Source of the DNA: Sphingomonas citri
Lineage (GTDB): Bacteria > Pseudomonadota > Alphaproteobacteria > Sphingomonadales > Sphingomonadaceae
Length of the DNA stretch: 64,000 nucleotides
NCBI RefSeq assembly: GCF_019429485.1
Contig: NZ_JAHXZN010000009.1
Span: forward strand, 89,785-153,784
Direction of reading: 5' to 3'
Shown here: piece after piece, positions 51,710 through 61,158 of the stretch
How positions within the stretch are numbered: the stretch's first letter is position 1
Layout: every line of letters starts with the position of its first letter
Program-made: the position numbers and the translations under genes
The notes under the pieces: model-generated
The model's input: only the letters and a program-made list of their open reading frames with translations
What the model was told of the DNA's origin: nothing
Database searches by the model: none

Positions 51710-52489
51710 TCAGTGGGTCGCCGCAGCTCGTTCGATAAGACGAGCGACTTCGACCGGATGCGAGACCATGACGACGTGAGAGGCGCCCTTAACGACGACC
51801 GTCTGCCGTGAGTGGGCGCGGGCTGCCATAAAGCTCAGCGCGGCAGGTGGGATGTTCTTGTCGTGATCGCCGTAGACGAAGAACGATGGGATACGCGTCC
51901 AGGCCGGCTGGGGTGACGCTTCCGTCAAGGCGGCCGCCGCGATCGGGCGCTGCCCGACCGACATGAGGTAAGCCTGCGCCGGGTTGACGTCCGCCGCGAA
52001 CTGAGCAGGGAATTTGCCCTGAAGGATGTAGAGGTTCTTGCCGCCGCCTGGCAGCGGAACCGCCGGCGAAAGCGCTCCCGCCAACGTGCTGCCGGGGAAC
52101 TTACCCGTGAGTGCCAGAGCGGTTTCGCCGGCTTGCGGCGCGAAGGCGCTGACGTAGACGAGCGCTTTCACGTTCCGGCTGCCGGCTGCGGCTGCGCTAA
52201 TCACGGATCCACCATACGAGTGTCCGACCAGCACCACTGGACCCTGCAATCTGGACACCACGCTGTTGATTTCGGCGGCATCGCTCCGGACTCCGCGCAG
52301 CGGGTTCTCCAACGCGATCACGAAATAGCCGTTTTTCCGCAGGATCGGGATGACCTGGTTCCAGCTCGACGAGTCTGCGAACGCGCCGTGGACGAGTACG
52401 ATGAAGGGTTTGGCGGGCGCCTGCGCCTGAGCAGCGGGCGTGAGAAGGCCGGCAGCGAGCGCCAGCCCGCTTGCTATCAAATTTCGCAT
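51710..52489 (-). CDS. Exported alpha/beta hydrolase
   Basis: A 259-residue hydrolase with a signal peptide ending AAQAQA. The fold shows PFIVLVHGAFADSSSWNQVI, the nucleophile elbow GHSYGGSV (Ser), and a late His in GASHVVMVSHP. It is the last gene of the unit epoxide hydrolase - Ohr - this gene. The natural ester or lactone substrate cannot be inferred. Confidence 0.87.
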   Translation of the reverse strand: MRNLIASGLALAAGLLTPAAQAQAPAKPFIVLVHGAFADSSSWNQVIPILRKNGYFVIALENPLRGVRSDAAEINSVVSRLQGPVVLVGHSYGGSVISAAAAGSRNVKALVYVSAFAPQAGETALALTGKFPGSTLAGALSPAVPLPGGGKNLYILQGKFPAQFAADVNPAQAYLMSVGQRPIAAAALTEASPQPAWTRIPSFFVYGDHDKNIPPAALSFMAARAHSRQTVVVKGASHVVMVSHPVEVARLIERAAATH

Positions 52490-52525
52490 GGGATCTCCTT
52501 CCTGCGGAATCGAACGAGGTGAGGG

Positions 52526-52939
52526 TCAGACGAGGACGACGACCGCGTCGATGTTCCCCTTGATCGCTTTCGAATACGGACAGGTACGATGGGCGGTGTC
52601 GATGAGTTGACGCGCGACATCGGGCTCAAGCCCCGGCACACTGACGTCCAGCTGCGCGGCAAGCGAGAAGCCGTCCTCGCCCTGCTGGAGGCTTACGTGC
52701 GCGTCGATCGAAAGGTCGTTGGGCAGCTTGATACCTCGCGCCCGCGCTGCGTGAGCCATCGCTCCCTCGAAACAGGCCGACCAGCCAGCCGCAAAAAGCT
52801 GCTCGGGGTTCGTCCCCTGCCCCGGACCACCCGGCACAGAGAGCTTCAGATCGAGGCGCCCATCGGAGCTCCGCGCGGCTCCCTCGCGGCCGCCAGTGAC
52901 GTGAACGTCAGCCGTGTAGAGCGTCTTGCTGTCTGACAT
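52526..52939 (-). CDS. ohr: Organic hydroperoxide resistance protein (Ohr/OsmC)
   Basis: A 137-residue thiol peroxidase that reduces organic hydroperoxides. Both catalytic cysteines are present: C56 in AAGWSACFEGAM and C120 in RTCPYSKAIKGN; the N-terminal KTLYTADVHVTGGREG is typical. The ATG at 52939 follows a GGAGATCC box. It lies between two hydrolases in a minus-strand operon, which suggests protection against peroxides made or released in the pathway. No OhrR is adjacent. Confidence 0.93.
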   Translation of the reverse strand: MSDSKTLYTADVHVTGGREGAARSSDGRLDLKLSVPGGPGQGTNPEQLFAAGWSACFEGAMAHAARARGIKLPNDLSIDAHVSLQQGEDGFSLAAQLDVSVPGLEPDVARQLIDTAHRTCPYSKAIKGNIDAVVVLV

Positions 52940-52971
52940 TATTGGATCTCCTGATGAATGGCTGGTGTTGG

Positions 52972-54243
52972 TCAGCGGATGGTCCGAAAGGCGGCGCGCA
53001 CCTCGTCGGCAAAAACCCGCGGCTGCTCCCAGGCGGCAAAATGACCGCCATTGCGCGCTTCGTTGAAGTAGAAGAGATTGGTGTAAGCGCGTTCGGCCCA
53101 TGTTTTCGGCGCACGAAAGATCTCACCGGGAAAAACGCTGACTGCTACCGGCAGATCGATGATGCCGCGTGCGTTGAAATTGTTAGTATGGTCTTCCCAA
53201 TAGATTCGCGCGGCGGACGCGCCAGTTTTGGTGAGCCAGTAGAGTGAAATGTCGTCGAGGATCTCGTCTCTCGTCAGGACACGAAGCGGATCACCGCCGC
53301 CATACACCCATTGTGCGATCTTCTCGTACATCCAGGCCGCGAGACCTACCGGGGAGTCCACCAGCGAATAGCCGATGGTCTGTGGCCGGGTGTTCATCTC
53401 GATCGCGTAGCCAGAGTTGTCGCGGTAGAAGGCCTCGAGCTGATCGAAGGCAGCCCGCTCCTTCGACGTCAGCGTTGCCGGCGCCGGGTCGCCGGCATCA
53501 AGGATCTTAGCGATATCGCCCGGCACCACGGCGGGCATGTTGAGGTGGATAGCTGCGAGCCCAGGCACCTTCTGCAGTGCCATGCGCTGCGAGATGACCG
53601 AGCCGCAGTCACCGCCCTGTGACACGAACCGTGTATAGCCGAGCCGCTGCATGAGAGCAGCCCATGCCCGACTGGTATGGTCAGAGCCCCAGCCGACCTG
53701 GGTAGGCCGGGCCGAGAAGCCGAAACCAGGTATCGATGGGATGACAAGATGAAATGCGTCTTCCGCCTTGCCGCCATGCGCCATCGGGTCGGTGAGCGGG
53801 CCGATGACCTTCAGGAACTCGAGCACCGAACCTGGCCAACCATGAGTCAGGATCAGCGGTAGCGCGTTCTCGTGCCGAGAGCGGACATGGATGAAATGTA
53901 TGTCCAGGCCGTCGATCTCGGTCAGGAACATGGGAAGCGCATTCAGCCTCGCCTCAAGCTTGCGCCAATCGTAGGGGCCCGCCCAGTAGCGCATCAACGG
54001 CTCGAGTGTCTGTCGACGCACCCCTTGGCTGTCGTCAGGTGCCGGTTGCGCGTCGGCCCAGCGCGTATCGGTAATGCGCCGCTTCATCGCCGCGACGTCT
54101 CCGGCGGGTATCGCGACTTTGAAGGGCCGAATGCCCGTACCGCTACTCTCGGCATGGAGCGCCGAGGGCATGATAGCTGCCGCTCCCGCGACTGCGGCAC
54201 CGGCTACGAGCGAGCGACGCGATGTGATGACCTGGTCGAGCAT
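52972..54243 (-). CDS. Tat-exported epoxide hydrolase
   Basis: A 423-residue epoxide hydrolase with an N-terminal EH domain (FKVAIPAGDVAAMKRRI, DTRWADAQP). A twin-arginine signal (TSRRSLVAGAAVAGAAAIM) precedes it. The catalytic set is visible: HGWPGS oxyanion motif, nucleophile D212 in SQGGDCGSV, and a His near residue 401 in NGGHFAAWE. It opens hydrolytically an epoxide ring to a diol, probably in the periplasm. It is first in its operon, behind site F. Confidence 0.9.
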   Translation of the reverse strand: MLDQVITSRRSLVAGAAVAGAAAIMPSALHAESSGTGIRPFKVAIPAGDVAAMKRRITDTRWADAQPAPDDSQGVRRQTLEPLMRYWAGPYDWRKLEARLNALPMFLTEIDGLDIHFIHVRSRHENALPLILTHGWPGSVLEFLKVIGPLTDPMAHGGKAEDAFHLVIPSIPGFGFSARPTQVGWGSDHTSRAWAALMQRLGYTRFVSQGGDCGSVISQRMALQKVPGLAAIHLNMPAVVPGDIAKILDAGDPAPATLTSKERAAFDQLEAFYRDNSGYAIEMNTRPQTIGYSLVDSPVGLAAWMYEKIAQWVYGGGDPLRVLTRDEILDDISLYWLTKTGASAARIYWEDHTNNFNARGIIDLPVAVSVFPGEIFRAPKTWAERAYTNLFYFNEARNGGHFAAWEQPRVFADEVRAAFRTIR

Positions 54244-54307
54244 CTGCTCTCTCCCTTTTCCCGATCGTTGATGTTCACGATGGTAGAGGAGCTGCGGCAG
54301 GACGCCC

Positions 54308-54333
54308 CGTTATCGGCAGTGATCCAGCGTTAG
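54308..54333 (-). promoter_or_regulatory. Regulon site F upstream of the epoxide hydrolase
   Basis: On the minus strand: CTAAC from 54333, GAT from 54324 and ATAACG from 54313, exactly the spacing of sites A, B and G with one mismatch in the second box. It lies 65 bp before the epoxide hydrolase ATG. Confidence 0.65.
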
Positions 54334-54378
54334 GATCTGGCGGCGAGCACGGCCGGCCGGCCGGCCGGCTTTCAGCAG

Positions 54379-54404
54379 CTAACAACGCGTGCGACACACC
54401 TAAC
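54379..54404 (+). promoter_or_regulatory. Regulon site C upstream of the thioredoxin-like gene
   Basis: Two CTAAC boxes at 54379 and 54400, 21 bp apart, preceded by TTCAGCAG as in sites A and B and with GTGCGACA between them. The central GAT is missing, so it is a relaxed copy. It lies 75 bp before the gene at 54479 and divergent from site F; the shared region 54244-54478 holds only these controls. Confidence 0.5.
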
Positions 54405-54478
54405 ACCCGCGATGTGCCGCCAAGGCCTATGTGACGGTTCGATCCCTTGGGCTTCGGCCGCAGGTGTGAGGACCGCGC

Positions 54479-55588
54479 ATGTTGAAGCTTCGCCCCATTA
54501 TTCTCGCGGCCGTTGCCGCGCTCGCTGCCGGCGCTACGACAGCCGCCTGCTTCGGCGACGCGTTCGGCCTTGCTGCCCCGGAGTTAACAGCCTTGCCGTC
54601 GATTGCGCCAGCGCCAGCAGGCACTTCGTCTAAGCCTCTCGCGGCTCTTTCATCGGCCTCTCCGTGGCTTGTTGAAGTCCCAGGCGGCGCTGACGCACTG
54701 AGGGGCAAGGTAGTCGTCGTGAACTTCTGGACGTACTCCTGCATCAATTCATTGCGCGCGCTTCCAGCTCTACGTGCGTGGGAGGAGCGCTACCGCTCGA
54801 AGGGGCTGGTCGTCGTCGGGGTTCACGCCCCGGAGTTCAATTTTGAGAAGGACCCCGCCAGAGTACGTACTGCCCTCTCCGATCTCGATGTTAAATACCC
54901 GATCGTACAAGACAATCGTTACGCGACATGGCAGCGCTTCGGCAACGAGGGTTGGCCCGGCTTCTACTTCATCGACGCCAAAGGTGATGTGCGTGGTTAC
55001 CGCCTCGGTGAAGGTCACTATGACGAGGCCGAGCAGCTCATTCGCAAGCTGCTGACCGAGGCCGGTCAGGATGTTACCGGCATCAAGGCGCTTCCCGCGG
55101 TTGGCGCCGGCATCGAAGCAGAAGCGGACTGGAAGGATCTGCGCTCTCCCGAGTCCTACCTCGGCTACGCGAAAGCAGACAACTTCCAATCCGATGGCGG
55201 TCTCGTGCGCGACATCTCGTCACAATACCGTCCAGCGGCGAGCCTGTCGCTAAACCAGTGGGACCTATCCGGATCATGGAAGGTTGGCTCCGAATACGCC
55301 GCGCTCGCTGGCCCCGACGGGAAGATCCGCTATCGTTTTCACGGCCGTGACCTTCATCTCGTGCTCGGGGGCGCAAGCCAGGCATCGCCGATACGCTTCC
55401 GTGTGCTCGTGGACGGCGCACCTCCCGGCTCCAATCATGGTACCGACATCGACGCGGCTGGATGGGGCGAGATCAAGGAAGATCGGCTGTATCAACTCGT
55501 TCGCCAGGCCGGTGGTGTTGTCGACCGGACGGTGACGATCGAGTTCTCTCGACCAGGTGTCCACGCGTACGTGTTCACGTTTGGATGA
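54479..55588 (+). CDS. Thioredoxin-like DipZ-type protein with CxxS site
   Basis: A 369-residue protein: an N-terminal signal or membrane segment, a redoxin domain (residues about 65-210; VVVNFWTYSCINSLRALPAL) and a C-terminal jelly-roll-like domain (SWKVGSEYAALAGPDGKIRY). Relatives usually have WTYSCINC; here C88 is kept but the resolving Cys is S91. It may be a monothiol redox protein or a chaperone-like variant. It appears to be the first gene of a unit with an SDR and the large regulator. Confidence 0.85.
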   Translation: MLKLRPIILAAVAALAAGATTAACFGDAFGLAAPELTALPSIAPAPAGTSSKPLAALSSASPWLVEVPGGADALRGKVVVVNFWTYSCINSLRALPALRAWEERYRSKGLVVVGVHAPEFNFEKDPARVRTALSDLDVKYPIVQDNRYATWQRFGNEGWPGFYFIDAKGDVRGYRLGEGHYDEAEQLIRKLLTEAGQDVTGIKALPAVGAGIEAEADWKDLRSPESYLGYAKADNFQSDGGLVRDISSQYRPAASLSLNQWDLSGSWKVGSEYAALAGPDGKIRYRFHGRDLHLVLGGASQASPIRFRVLVDGAPPGSNHGTDIDAAGWGEIKEDRLYQLVRQAGGVVDRTVTIEFSRPGVHAYVFTFG

Positions 55589-55643
55589 GCCGTTCGCGTC
55601 AAGCGCGACCACAGAAAATCAGCACAAGAAGGAAGGGATAGGC

Positions 55644-56483
55644 ATGACCCGCACATGGCTGGTGACCGGAGGGTCGCGAGGGTTCGGACGTGCGCTGTGT
55701 GAGGCCGTTCTGCGGTCAGGTGACAATCTTGTCGCCACGGCGCGAGATACTTCTCAGCTCAGCTCGCTGCAGGGTGTGGGGCCTGGCACCCTTGTGACTG
55801 CACCGTTGGACGTCACGAACGAGGGTCAGGCTTCAGCGGCAGTGGAGCGCGCGTTGCAGGCCTTTGGCCAGCTCGACGTGCTGGTGAACAATGCCGGTTA
55901 CGGCAACGTCGGGTCGGTAGAGGACACCTCGCTTTCGTCCTTCCGACAGCAGATCGAGACGAACCTGTTCGGCACGATCATCGTGACCAAGGCCGTGATA
56001 CCTCATATGAGGGAGCGACGCAGCGGGCACATCATCCAGTTCTCGTCGGTCGGTGGTCGCCTTGGCGCGCCCGGGCGCGCACCCTACTCCGCAGCCAAAT
56101 GGGGGGTTGAGGGCTTCTCGGAGGTCCTGGCGCAGGAGATGGCGCTCGTGGGTGTGCGCGTGACGATCATCGAGCCGGGCGGCTTCCGGACCGATTTTGC
56201 CGGCGCTTCGACGAGCATCGACGCCGGCCGGACCGAGTATGACGCGGTCGTCGGAAAAGCAGCTCGGATGCAACAGGCTTATGACGGCAAGCAGCCAGGG
56301 GATCCTGCCCGCGGCGCGCAAGCCATCCTCTCCGTCGTCGCCGCTGACACGCCCCCTTTGAGACTGCCGTTGGGATCCGATGCTGTCGCCGCGCTCGAGC
56401 TATCGGATCGCGCCCGTCTGGAGGAACTGGCCGCATGGCGCTATCTCAGCACCTCAACCGATTTTCCGCCAAACGGAGGCTGA
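55644..56483 (+). CDS. Short-chain dehydrogenase/reductase
   Basis: A 279-residue classical SDR: WLVTGGSRGFGRALCEAVL at the N-terminus, NNAGYGNVGSVED, the catalytic Ser in FSSVGG and YSAAKWGVEGFSE with Tyr and Lys. AAGGAAGGG precedes the ATG at 55644. It lies 55 bp after the thioredoxin-like gene and 10 bp before the regulator, so all three are probably one transcript. Confidence 0.9.
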   Translation: MTRTWLVTGGSRGFGRALCEAVLRSGDNLVATARDTSQLSSLQGVGPGTLVTAPLDVTNEGQASAAVERALQAFGQLDVLVNNAGYGNVGSVEDTSLSSFRQQIETNLFGTIIVTKAVIPHMRERRSGHIIQFSSVGGRLGAPGRAPYSAAKWGVEGFSEVLAQEMALVGVRVTIIEPGGFRTDFAGASTSIDAGRTEYDAVVGKAARMQQAYDGKQPGDPARGAQAILSVVAADTPPLRLPLGSDAVAALELSDRARLEELAAWRYLSTSTDFPPNGG

Positions 56484-56493
56484 CGCTTAAACG

Positions 56494-59238
56494 ATGCTCG
56501 ATATGGATCGAACGGGCGAGCGGGTCCTCTTCGGCCCGTTCTGTCTATCCGTCTCGGAGCGATTGCTCACGCGAAACGGCGATCCCGTCGATATCGGCGG
56601 TCGATCCTTCGATCTTCTCGCGGCTCTCGTGGAGCAGCCGGGCCGCGTTCTCTCCAAGCGCGAGCTTTTGACCCGGGTCTGGTCGGACGTTGTCGTCGAA
56701 GACGGCAGCCTGCGATTCCATATGGCTGGTCTACGCAAGCTGCTCGGCGAAGGGCAGGACGGTGCTCGCTACATCGCGACCCAGGTGGGCGTAGGGTACG
56801 CCTTTGTGGCTCCCGTCGAGAGGATGTCGTCGACGCACGAGCCTGAGGCGCTAAAGGCGTTTCCTGAGCCGCGCCCCGCGCCCAAGACGGTCAACATGCC
56901 TTCTCGGCTGCCTCATTTGATCGGCCGAGACGCAGACCTGCGGCTCCTCGCGGACCGGATCGTGAGCACGCCTTTGTTCACGATTGTCGGACCTGCAGGC
57001 GTGGGCAAGACGACGTTGGCGGTTGAGATCGCGCACCGGCTCGGATCTGTGTTCGGTGACCAGATCACGTTCGTGGACTTTAGCCTGCTTGAGGACCCTG
57101 CCCTCGTTCCGCAGATGATTGCCGGCGCGATGATGATCGCCGTCCATACCGACGACCCCCTCGCCGTCATCCTCGGTCATATCCGCGATCAGAAGATCCT
57201 GCTCCTACTGGACAATTGCGAGCACGTGATTGAGGCAGCGGCCGCGATCGTGGAGCGCATCGTTGAGGCCGCACCTGACGCTCGAGTTGTTGCGACATCA
57301 CGCGAACCGCTGCGCATCCGCGGCGAGCATGTGCATCGGCTAGACGCTCTCGGATTTCCGGACGATCCTGAAGGCATGAGCCGCGACCAGCTGCTCTCCT
57401 ACCCTGCGGTCCAGTTGTTCTGCGAACGCGCGCTCGCTGCCGATAGCGCGCTTGCGCTGGACGACGAGGCCGCTCGGCTGATTGCCGACATGTGCCGACG
57501 CCTCGACGGCATGGCACTGCCGATCGAGCTGGCGGCCGTGAGAGCCGCTGCTCACGGTATCGAGGCGACGGCGCAGCTCCTGGGAGAGCGATTGAGCCTC
57601 GGCTGGCAGGGGCGTCGCAATGCGGCTCCTCGGCAGCTAACGTTGCAGGCGACGCTGGACTGGAGTTTTGGGCTGCTTTCCGAGCCCGAACGCATCGTCC
57701 TGGCTCGTCTGGCCGTTTTCGTAGGCATCTTCTCGATCGACGCTGCCCTAGAGGTTGTAGCGGACGAATGTATCAGTGCCGACGAGGTCGCCTTCGCTCT
57801 CGACGAGCTCGCGTCGAAGTCGCTGGTCGTGCCGCAGCGCTCACGCGGCACAGGTACCTACCGGCTGCTGGAAATGGCTCGGGCCTATGCTCGCGAAAAG
57901 CTTCTGGCGCGCGGCAGCGAGGACGCGAGATCGACGGCGCGCAGGCATGCCGCCTTCTACCTCTCAGAGATCGAGGCAGCGGCTGCCCAGGATGCGGAGG
58001 CGTTGCACGATCTACGTTCCCTTAGGCAGCAACTTGGGAACATTCGCAGTGCGCTCGAGTGGGCGTTCGGCGAGGACGGCGACACGAAGCTCGCTGTGCG
58101 TCTGGCCGCGGCGAGCGCTCGCGTATTTCTTAACCTCTCCTCGCTGATCGAGAGCCGGACATGGTGTGCGCGTGCGTTGTCCGTGATGGACGATACGCAG
58201 GTCGGCACTGCCATCGAGCTTGAGCTCCAAGCTGGGCTTGGCACCTCACTCATGTTCACTCGGGGCAACAGCCAGGCGGCTGGCGAGGCCCTCTCTCGAG
58301 CTCTGGCGGTCGCGTTCAACCTCGGTGATCGTTGGAGTGAGCTTCGCATTCTCGGGCGCATGCACATCTTCCACGAGCGGATCGGCGAGTATGAGGTCGC
58401 ATTTCAACACGCCGAACGCGCTCTCACCGTGGCGATGGCGATCGGAGAGCCAGAGGCGATCGGGATTGCGTACTCTTTAACCGGGATTTCTCACCACCTC
58501 GCAGGCGATCAAATCAGAGCGCGAGGCGATCTGGAGCTCTCCCTTGCCAACAGTCCGCCTTCAGAAAGAAGCCGCACGATCCACTACGGCTTCGACCATC
58601 GAAACCGCTCGGCTATCGCGCTATCGCGAGCGCTGTGGCTGACTGGCGAAGCAGATCAGGGACTACGTCTCGCCAAGCAGACGGTGATCGACGCGGATGG
58701 GCTCGATCACGCGGTCACGCGTTGCATCGCCTTGCTTTGGTCGTTTTCCGTTCACCTATGGGCCGGTGATATCCAGTCCGCTGAGCTCGCGCTAAGTAGC
58801 TTCGATGATTGCGCAAGCGTGAACGCGTTAGGGCCGTACATCGCGGCTGTTGGCGGCCTTCATGGCGAAATCAGTATCGAGAAAGGGGAAACGGGCGACG
58901 CCCTTAACAAACTTGAGGAAAGCCTCTCGAGACTTAGGGCGGCGCGCTACGAGCTACTGACCACTCCATTCTCACTCGCGCTTGCTCGAGGGCTTATGTT
59001 AGAGGGGCGCTATTGTGAAGCTCACGATCTCCTTCGCTCTACATCTTCTAAATGCGAGTCCGGGGGCGAACGCCTGCTCCTAGCTGAGTTACGTCGCACT
59101 CAGGCGCAACTCGCTATGCTTCACGAAAGCGATCCCGATGCCGCAAAGGAAGCCCTAAGGACCTCGATCGCACTGGCGCGTCAACAGGGAGCGGACGCTT
59201 GGGCGCGCCGGTCAACAGCCGATCTGGCTAAACTCTAG
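56494..59238 (+). CDS. Winged-helix / STAND ATPase / TPR regulator
   Basis: A 914-residue transcription regulator. Residues 10-108 are an OmpR/PhoB-type winged helix (ERLLTRNGDPVDIGGRSFDL; VLSKRELLTRVWSDVVVEDG). Residues about 140-450 are an NB-ARC-like STAND ATPase with Walker A GPAGVGKTT (166-174), Walker B LLLLDNCEH (236-244) and TSREPL (268-273). The rest is helical TPR-like repeats, probably the signal receptor. This layout resembles AfsR-type regulators without the bacterial transcriptional activation domain. It is the only regulator in the island and the candidate binder of the CTAAC repeat sites. Confidence 0.9.
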   Translation: MLDMDRTGERVLFGPFCLSVSERLLTRNGDPVDIGGRSFDLLAALVEQPGRVLSKRELLTRVWSDVVVEDGSLRFHMAGLRKLLGEGQDGARYIATQVGVGYAFVAPVERMSSTHEPEALKAFPEPRPAPKTVNMPSRLPHLIGRDADLRLLADRIVSTPLFTIVGPAGVGKTTLAVEIAHRLGSVFGDQITFVDFSLLEDPALVPQMIAGAMMIAVHTDDPLAVILGHIRDQKILLLLDNCEHVIEAAAAIVERIVEAAPDARVVATSREPLRIRGEHVHRLDALGFPDDPEGMSRDQLLSYPAVQLFCERALAADSALALDDEAARLIADMCRRLDGMALPIELAAVRAAAHGIEATAQLLGERLSLGWQGRRNAAPRQLTLQATLDWSFGLLSEPERIVLARLAVFVGIFSIDAALEVVADECISADEVAFALDELASKSLVVPQRSRGTGTYRLLEMARAYAREKLLARGSEDARSTARRHAAFYLSEIEAAAAQDAEALHDLRSLRQQLGNIRSALEWAFGEDGDTKLAVRLAAASARVFLNLSSLIESRTWCARALSVMDDTQVGTAIELELQAGLGTSLMFTRGNSQAAGEALSRALAVAFNLGDRWSELRILGRMHIFHERIGEYEVAFQHAERALTVAMAIGEPEAIGIAYSLTGISHHLAGDQIRARGDLELSLANSPPSERSRTIHYGFDHRNRSAIALSRALWLTGEADQGLRLAKQTVIDADGLDHAVTRCIALLWSFSVHLWAGDIQSAELALSSFDDCASVNALGPYIAAVGGLHGEISIEKGETGDALNKLEESLSRLRAARYELLTTPFSLALARGLMLEGRYCEAHDLLRSTSSKCESGGERLLLAELRRTQAQLAMLHESDPDAAKEALRTSIALARQQGADAWARRSTADLAKL

Positions 59239-59538
59239 CTAGCCAAGGGAGCGACAGTACGGCGGCAAACCATGATCTAGTTCTTCCTGGCTCACCACCA
59301 CAACGCGCGAGCCTGAACGCGGTGGTAGAACTGCACCTCCGCAGCGCCCCAGCACCAGTACGAGCTTGCAGTTCGTCAGAGCCGGTCGGCCTCTTTGTGT
59401 CGGAGCCGGCTTCTCAGAAATTCCAGCGCGACATGCCGGAGCTCGCCGACCTCATGACCACGTAAACTGCGGCGTGGAAACCTCGGCATCGAGGTTCGGT
59501 CCGACTCGGACGGGACCTGAGGCGCAGGACAGCGCGGG

Positions 59539-59564
59539 CTAACACACGATTTCAGAAGCTAACG
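59539..59564 (+). promoter_or_regulatory. Regulon site B upstream of the aldehyde dehydrogenase
   Basis: CTAAC at 59539, GAT at 59548 and CTAACG at 59559. The 20 bases from 59548 are identical to site A, and a GCCGTGCGACAGCAA block follows in both. It is the main content of the otherwise gene-free 59239-59679 stretch, 116 bp before the ALDH ATG. Confidence 0.72.
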
Positions 59565-59679
59565 TGCGTACCCCTGGAGAGCCGTGCGACAGCAACATCG
59601 CCGCCCCTTCTGACGGGCGGCCAGCAGATCGATGCTTCGATGCCTCGAGCAACCTGTTCAACATATTGGAGAGTGCAGC

Positions 59680-61158
59680 ATGTTCGATGCCGCTCGCGAG
59701 CTTTCCTGCGATGTACGCACCCGTTTTTACATCAACGGAGATTGGGTCAAGCCGGCCTCCGCGCAAATCAGGCGGGTCGTTGATCCACTTGGTAACGAGG
59801 TGCTTCAGATCCCCGTGGCCAGCACGATCGACATCGAGAGAGCCATCCGGTCTGCGAGGTCGTCCTTCGAAAACGGCCCCTGGGCCGCTTCGGAACCGAA
59901 AGAGCGCGCTCAATACCTTCGTCGGCTCAGCGAGGCCGTCCGCCGAAGGATCCCGTTGTTCGCTCGGCTTTGGACTGCACAAGTTGGAGCCCCAATCGCC
60001 TTAACGACGCGCCTAGCCGGCGCCGGCTTACAACGACTAGAGTACAACGCTTCTATCCTTGACTCCTTCTCCTTTGAGCAATCGCGGCAGACACACGCGG
60101 GTTATGCAAGGGTTCGCAAAGTCCCAGCAGGGGTGGCCGTTCTGATAATCCCTTGGAACGCCGCGTTTCCCATACTCTGCCACAAGCTAGGCGCAGCTTT
60201 AGCGGCGGGCTGCACCTGTATCGTCAAGCCATCTCCGGAAAGCCCGCTAGACGCGATGCTGCTCGCCGAATGCGCACACGAAGCTGGTCTCCCGTCGGGC
60301 GTTATCAACGTTGTCAATGCGGAAGAGGAGGCGAGTGCGGAACTGGTAGCGCACCCAGAGGTAGATACGGTCAGCTTCACGGGCAGCTTTACGACCGGAA
60401 GAATGATTGCAGCCGCCTGCGCTGCAAACATGACTCGCCACACTCTTGAGCTAGGCGGAAAGTCATCAGCTATCCTTCTAGGCGACGCCGACACCGCTCA
60501 CGCGCTTGACGCTCTCATGCCATTCATCATGCCGTTCTCCGGTCAGATTTGCTTTTCCCAGTCGCGAATCCTCGTGCCGAAGGCCAAGCTTGATGATGTC
60601 GTCTCCTCCCTGAAGCTCAGGCTTGAGGCCCTTCGGGTTGGCGATCCCTGGGACGCTGCAACTGAGATGGGCCCGGTGCTTAACGGCAGGCAGGCCCGGC
60701 GCATCGCCGCTTACATAGAGTCAGGGCTCAGCGATGGTGCGAGGATCGTAACGGGCGGCGAAATACGGCAGGACCTTGGCTCCGGACACTGGGTGCAGCC
60801 CACGTTGTTCTCGGGCGTGCGCTACGACATGAAGATTGCTCGAGAGGAAATCTTCGGTCCAGTCTGCACCGTGGAGGTTTACGAAGATGAGGAAGATGCC
60901 GTCTTTATGGCAAACTTCCCCGGTATGGGCTTGAGCGGCAGCATCTACTCTTCGGATGTAAGACGTGCCCACAAGATGGCTGCTCGCCTACGGGCCGGAC
61001 AAGTCGGCATCAATAGGTTGGAAGTCGCGCCATCGGCGCCGTTTGGCGGATTTAAACGGGCGGGAATCGGAAGGGAGGGCGGCTTGGAAGGCATCGAGGC
61101 CTTTCTAGAAACGCAAGCTGTTCTCTCGCCTCTTCCTGCAGAATGGATAGGCGCTTGA
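59680..61158 (+). CDS. Aldehyde dehydrogenase (NAD(P)+)
   Basis: A 492-residue ALDH-superfamily enzyme that oxidises an aldehyde to the acid. Catalytic N160 (IIPWN), E257 (LELGG) and C291 (SGQICFSQ) are all present, as is the NAD site VSFTGSFTTG. GGAG lies 8 bases before the ATG at 59680; an ATG at 59632 is less likely. It stands alone behind site B. Confidence 0.92.
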   Translation: MFDAARELSCDVRTRFYINGDWVKPASAQIRRVVDPLGNEVLQIPVASTIDIERAIRSARSSFENGPWAASEPKERAQYLRRLSEAVRRRIPLFARLWTAQVGAPIALTTRLAGAGLQRLEYNASILDSFSFEQSRQTHAGYARVRKVPAGVAVLIIPWNAAFPILCHKLGAALAAGCTCIVKPSPESPLDAMLLAECAHEAGLPSGVINVVNAEEEASAELVAHPEVDTVSFTGSFTTGRMIAAACAANMTRHTLELGGKSSAILLGDADTAHALDALMPFIMPFSGQICFSQSRILVPKAKLDDVVSSLKLRLEALRVGDPWDAATEMGPVLNGRQARRIAAYIESGLSDGARIVTGGEIRQDLGSGHWVQPTLFSGVRYDMKIAREEIFGPVCTVEVYEDEEDAVFMANFPGMGLSGSIYSSDVRRAHKMAARLRAGQVGINRLEVAPSAPFGGFKRAGIGREGGLEGIEAFLETQAVLSPLPAEWIGA

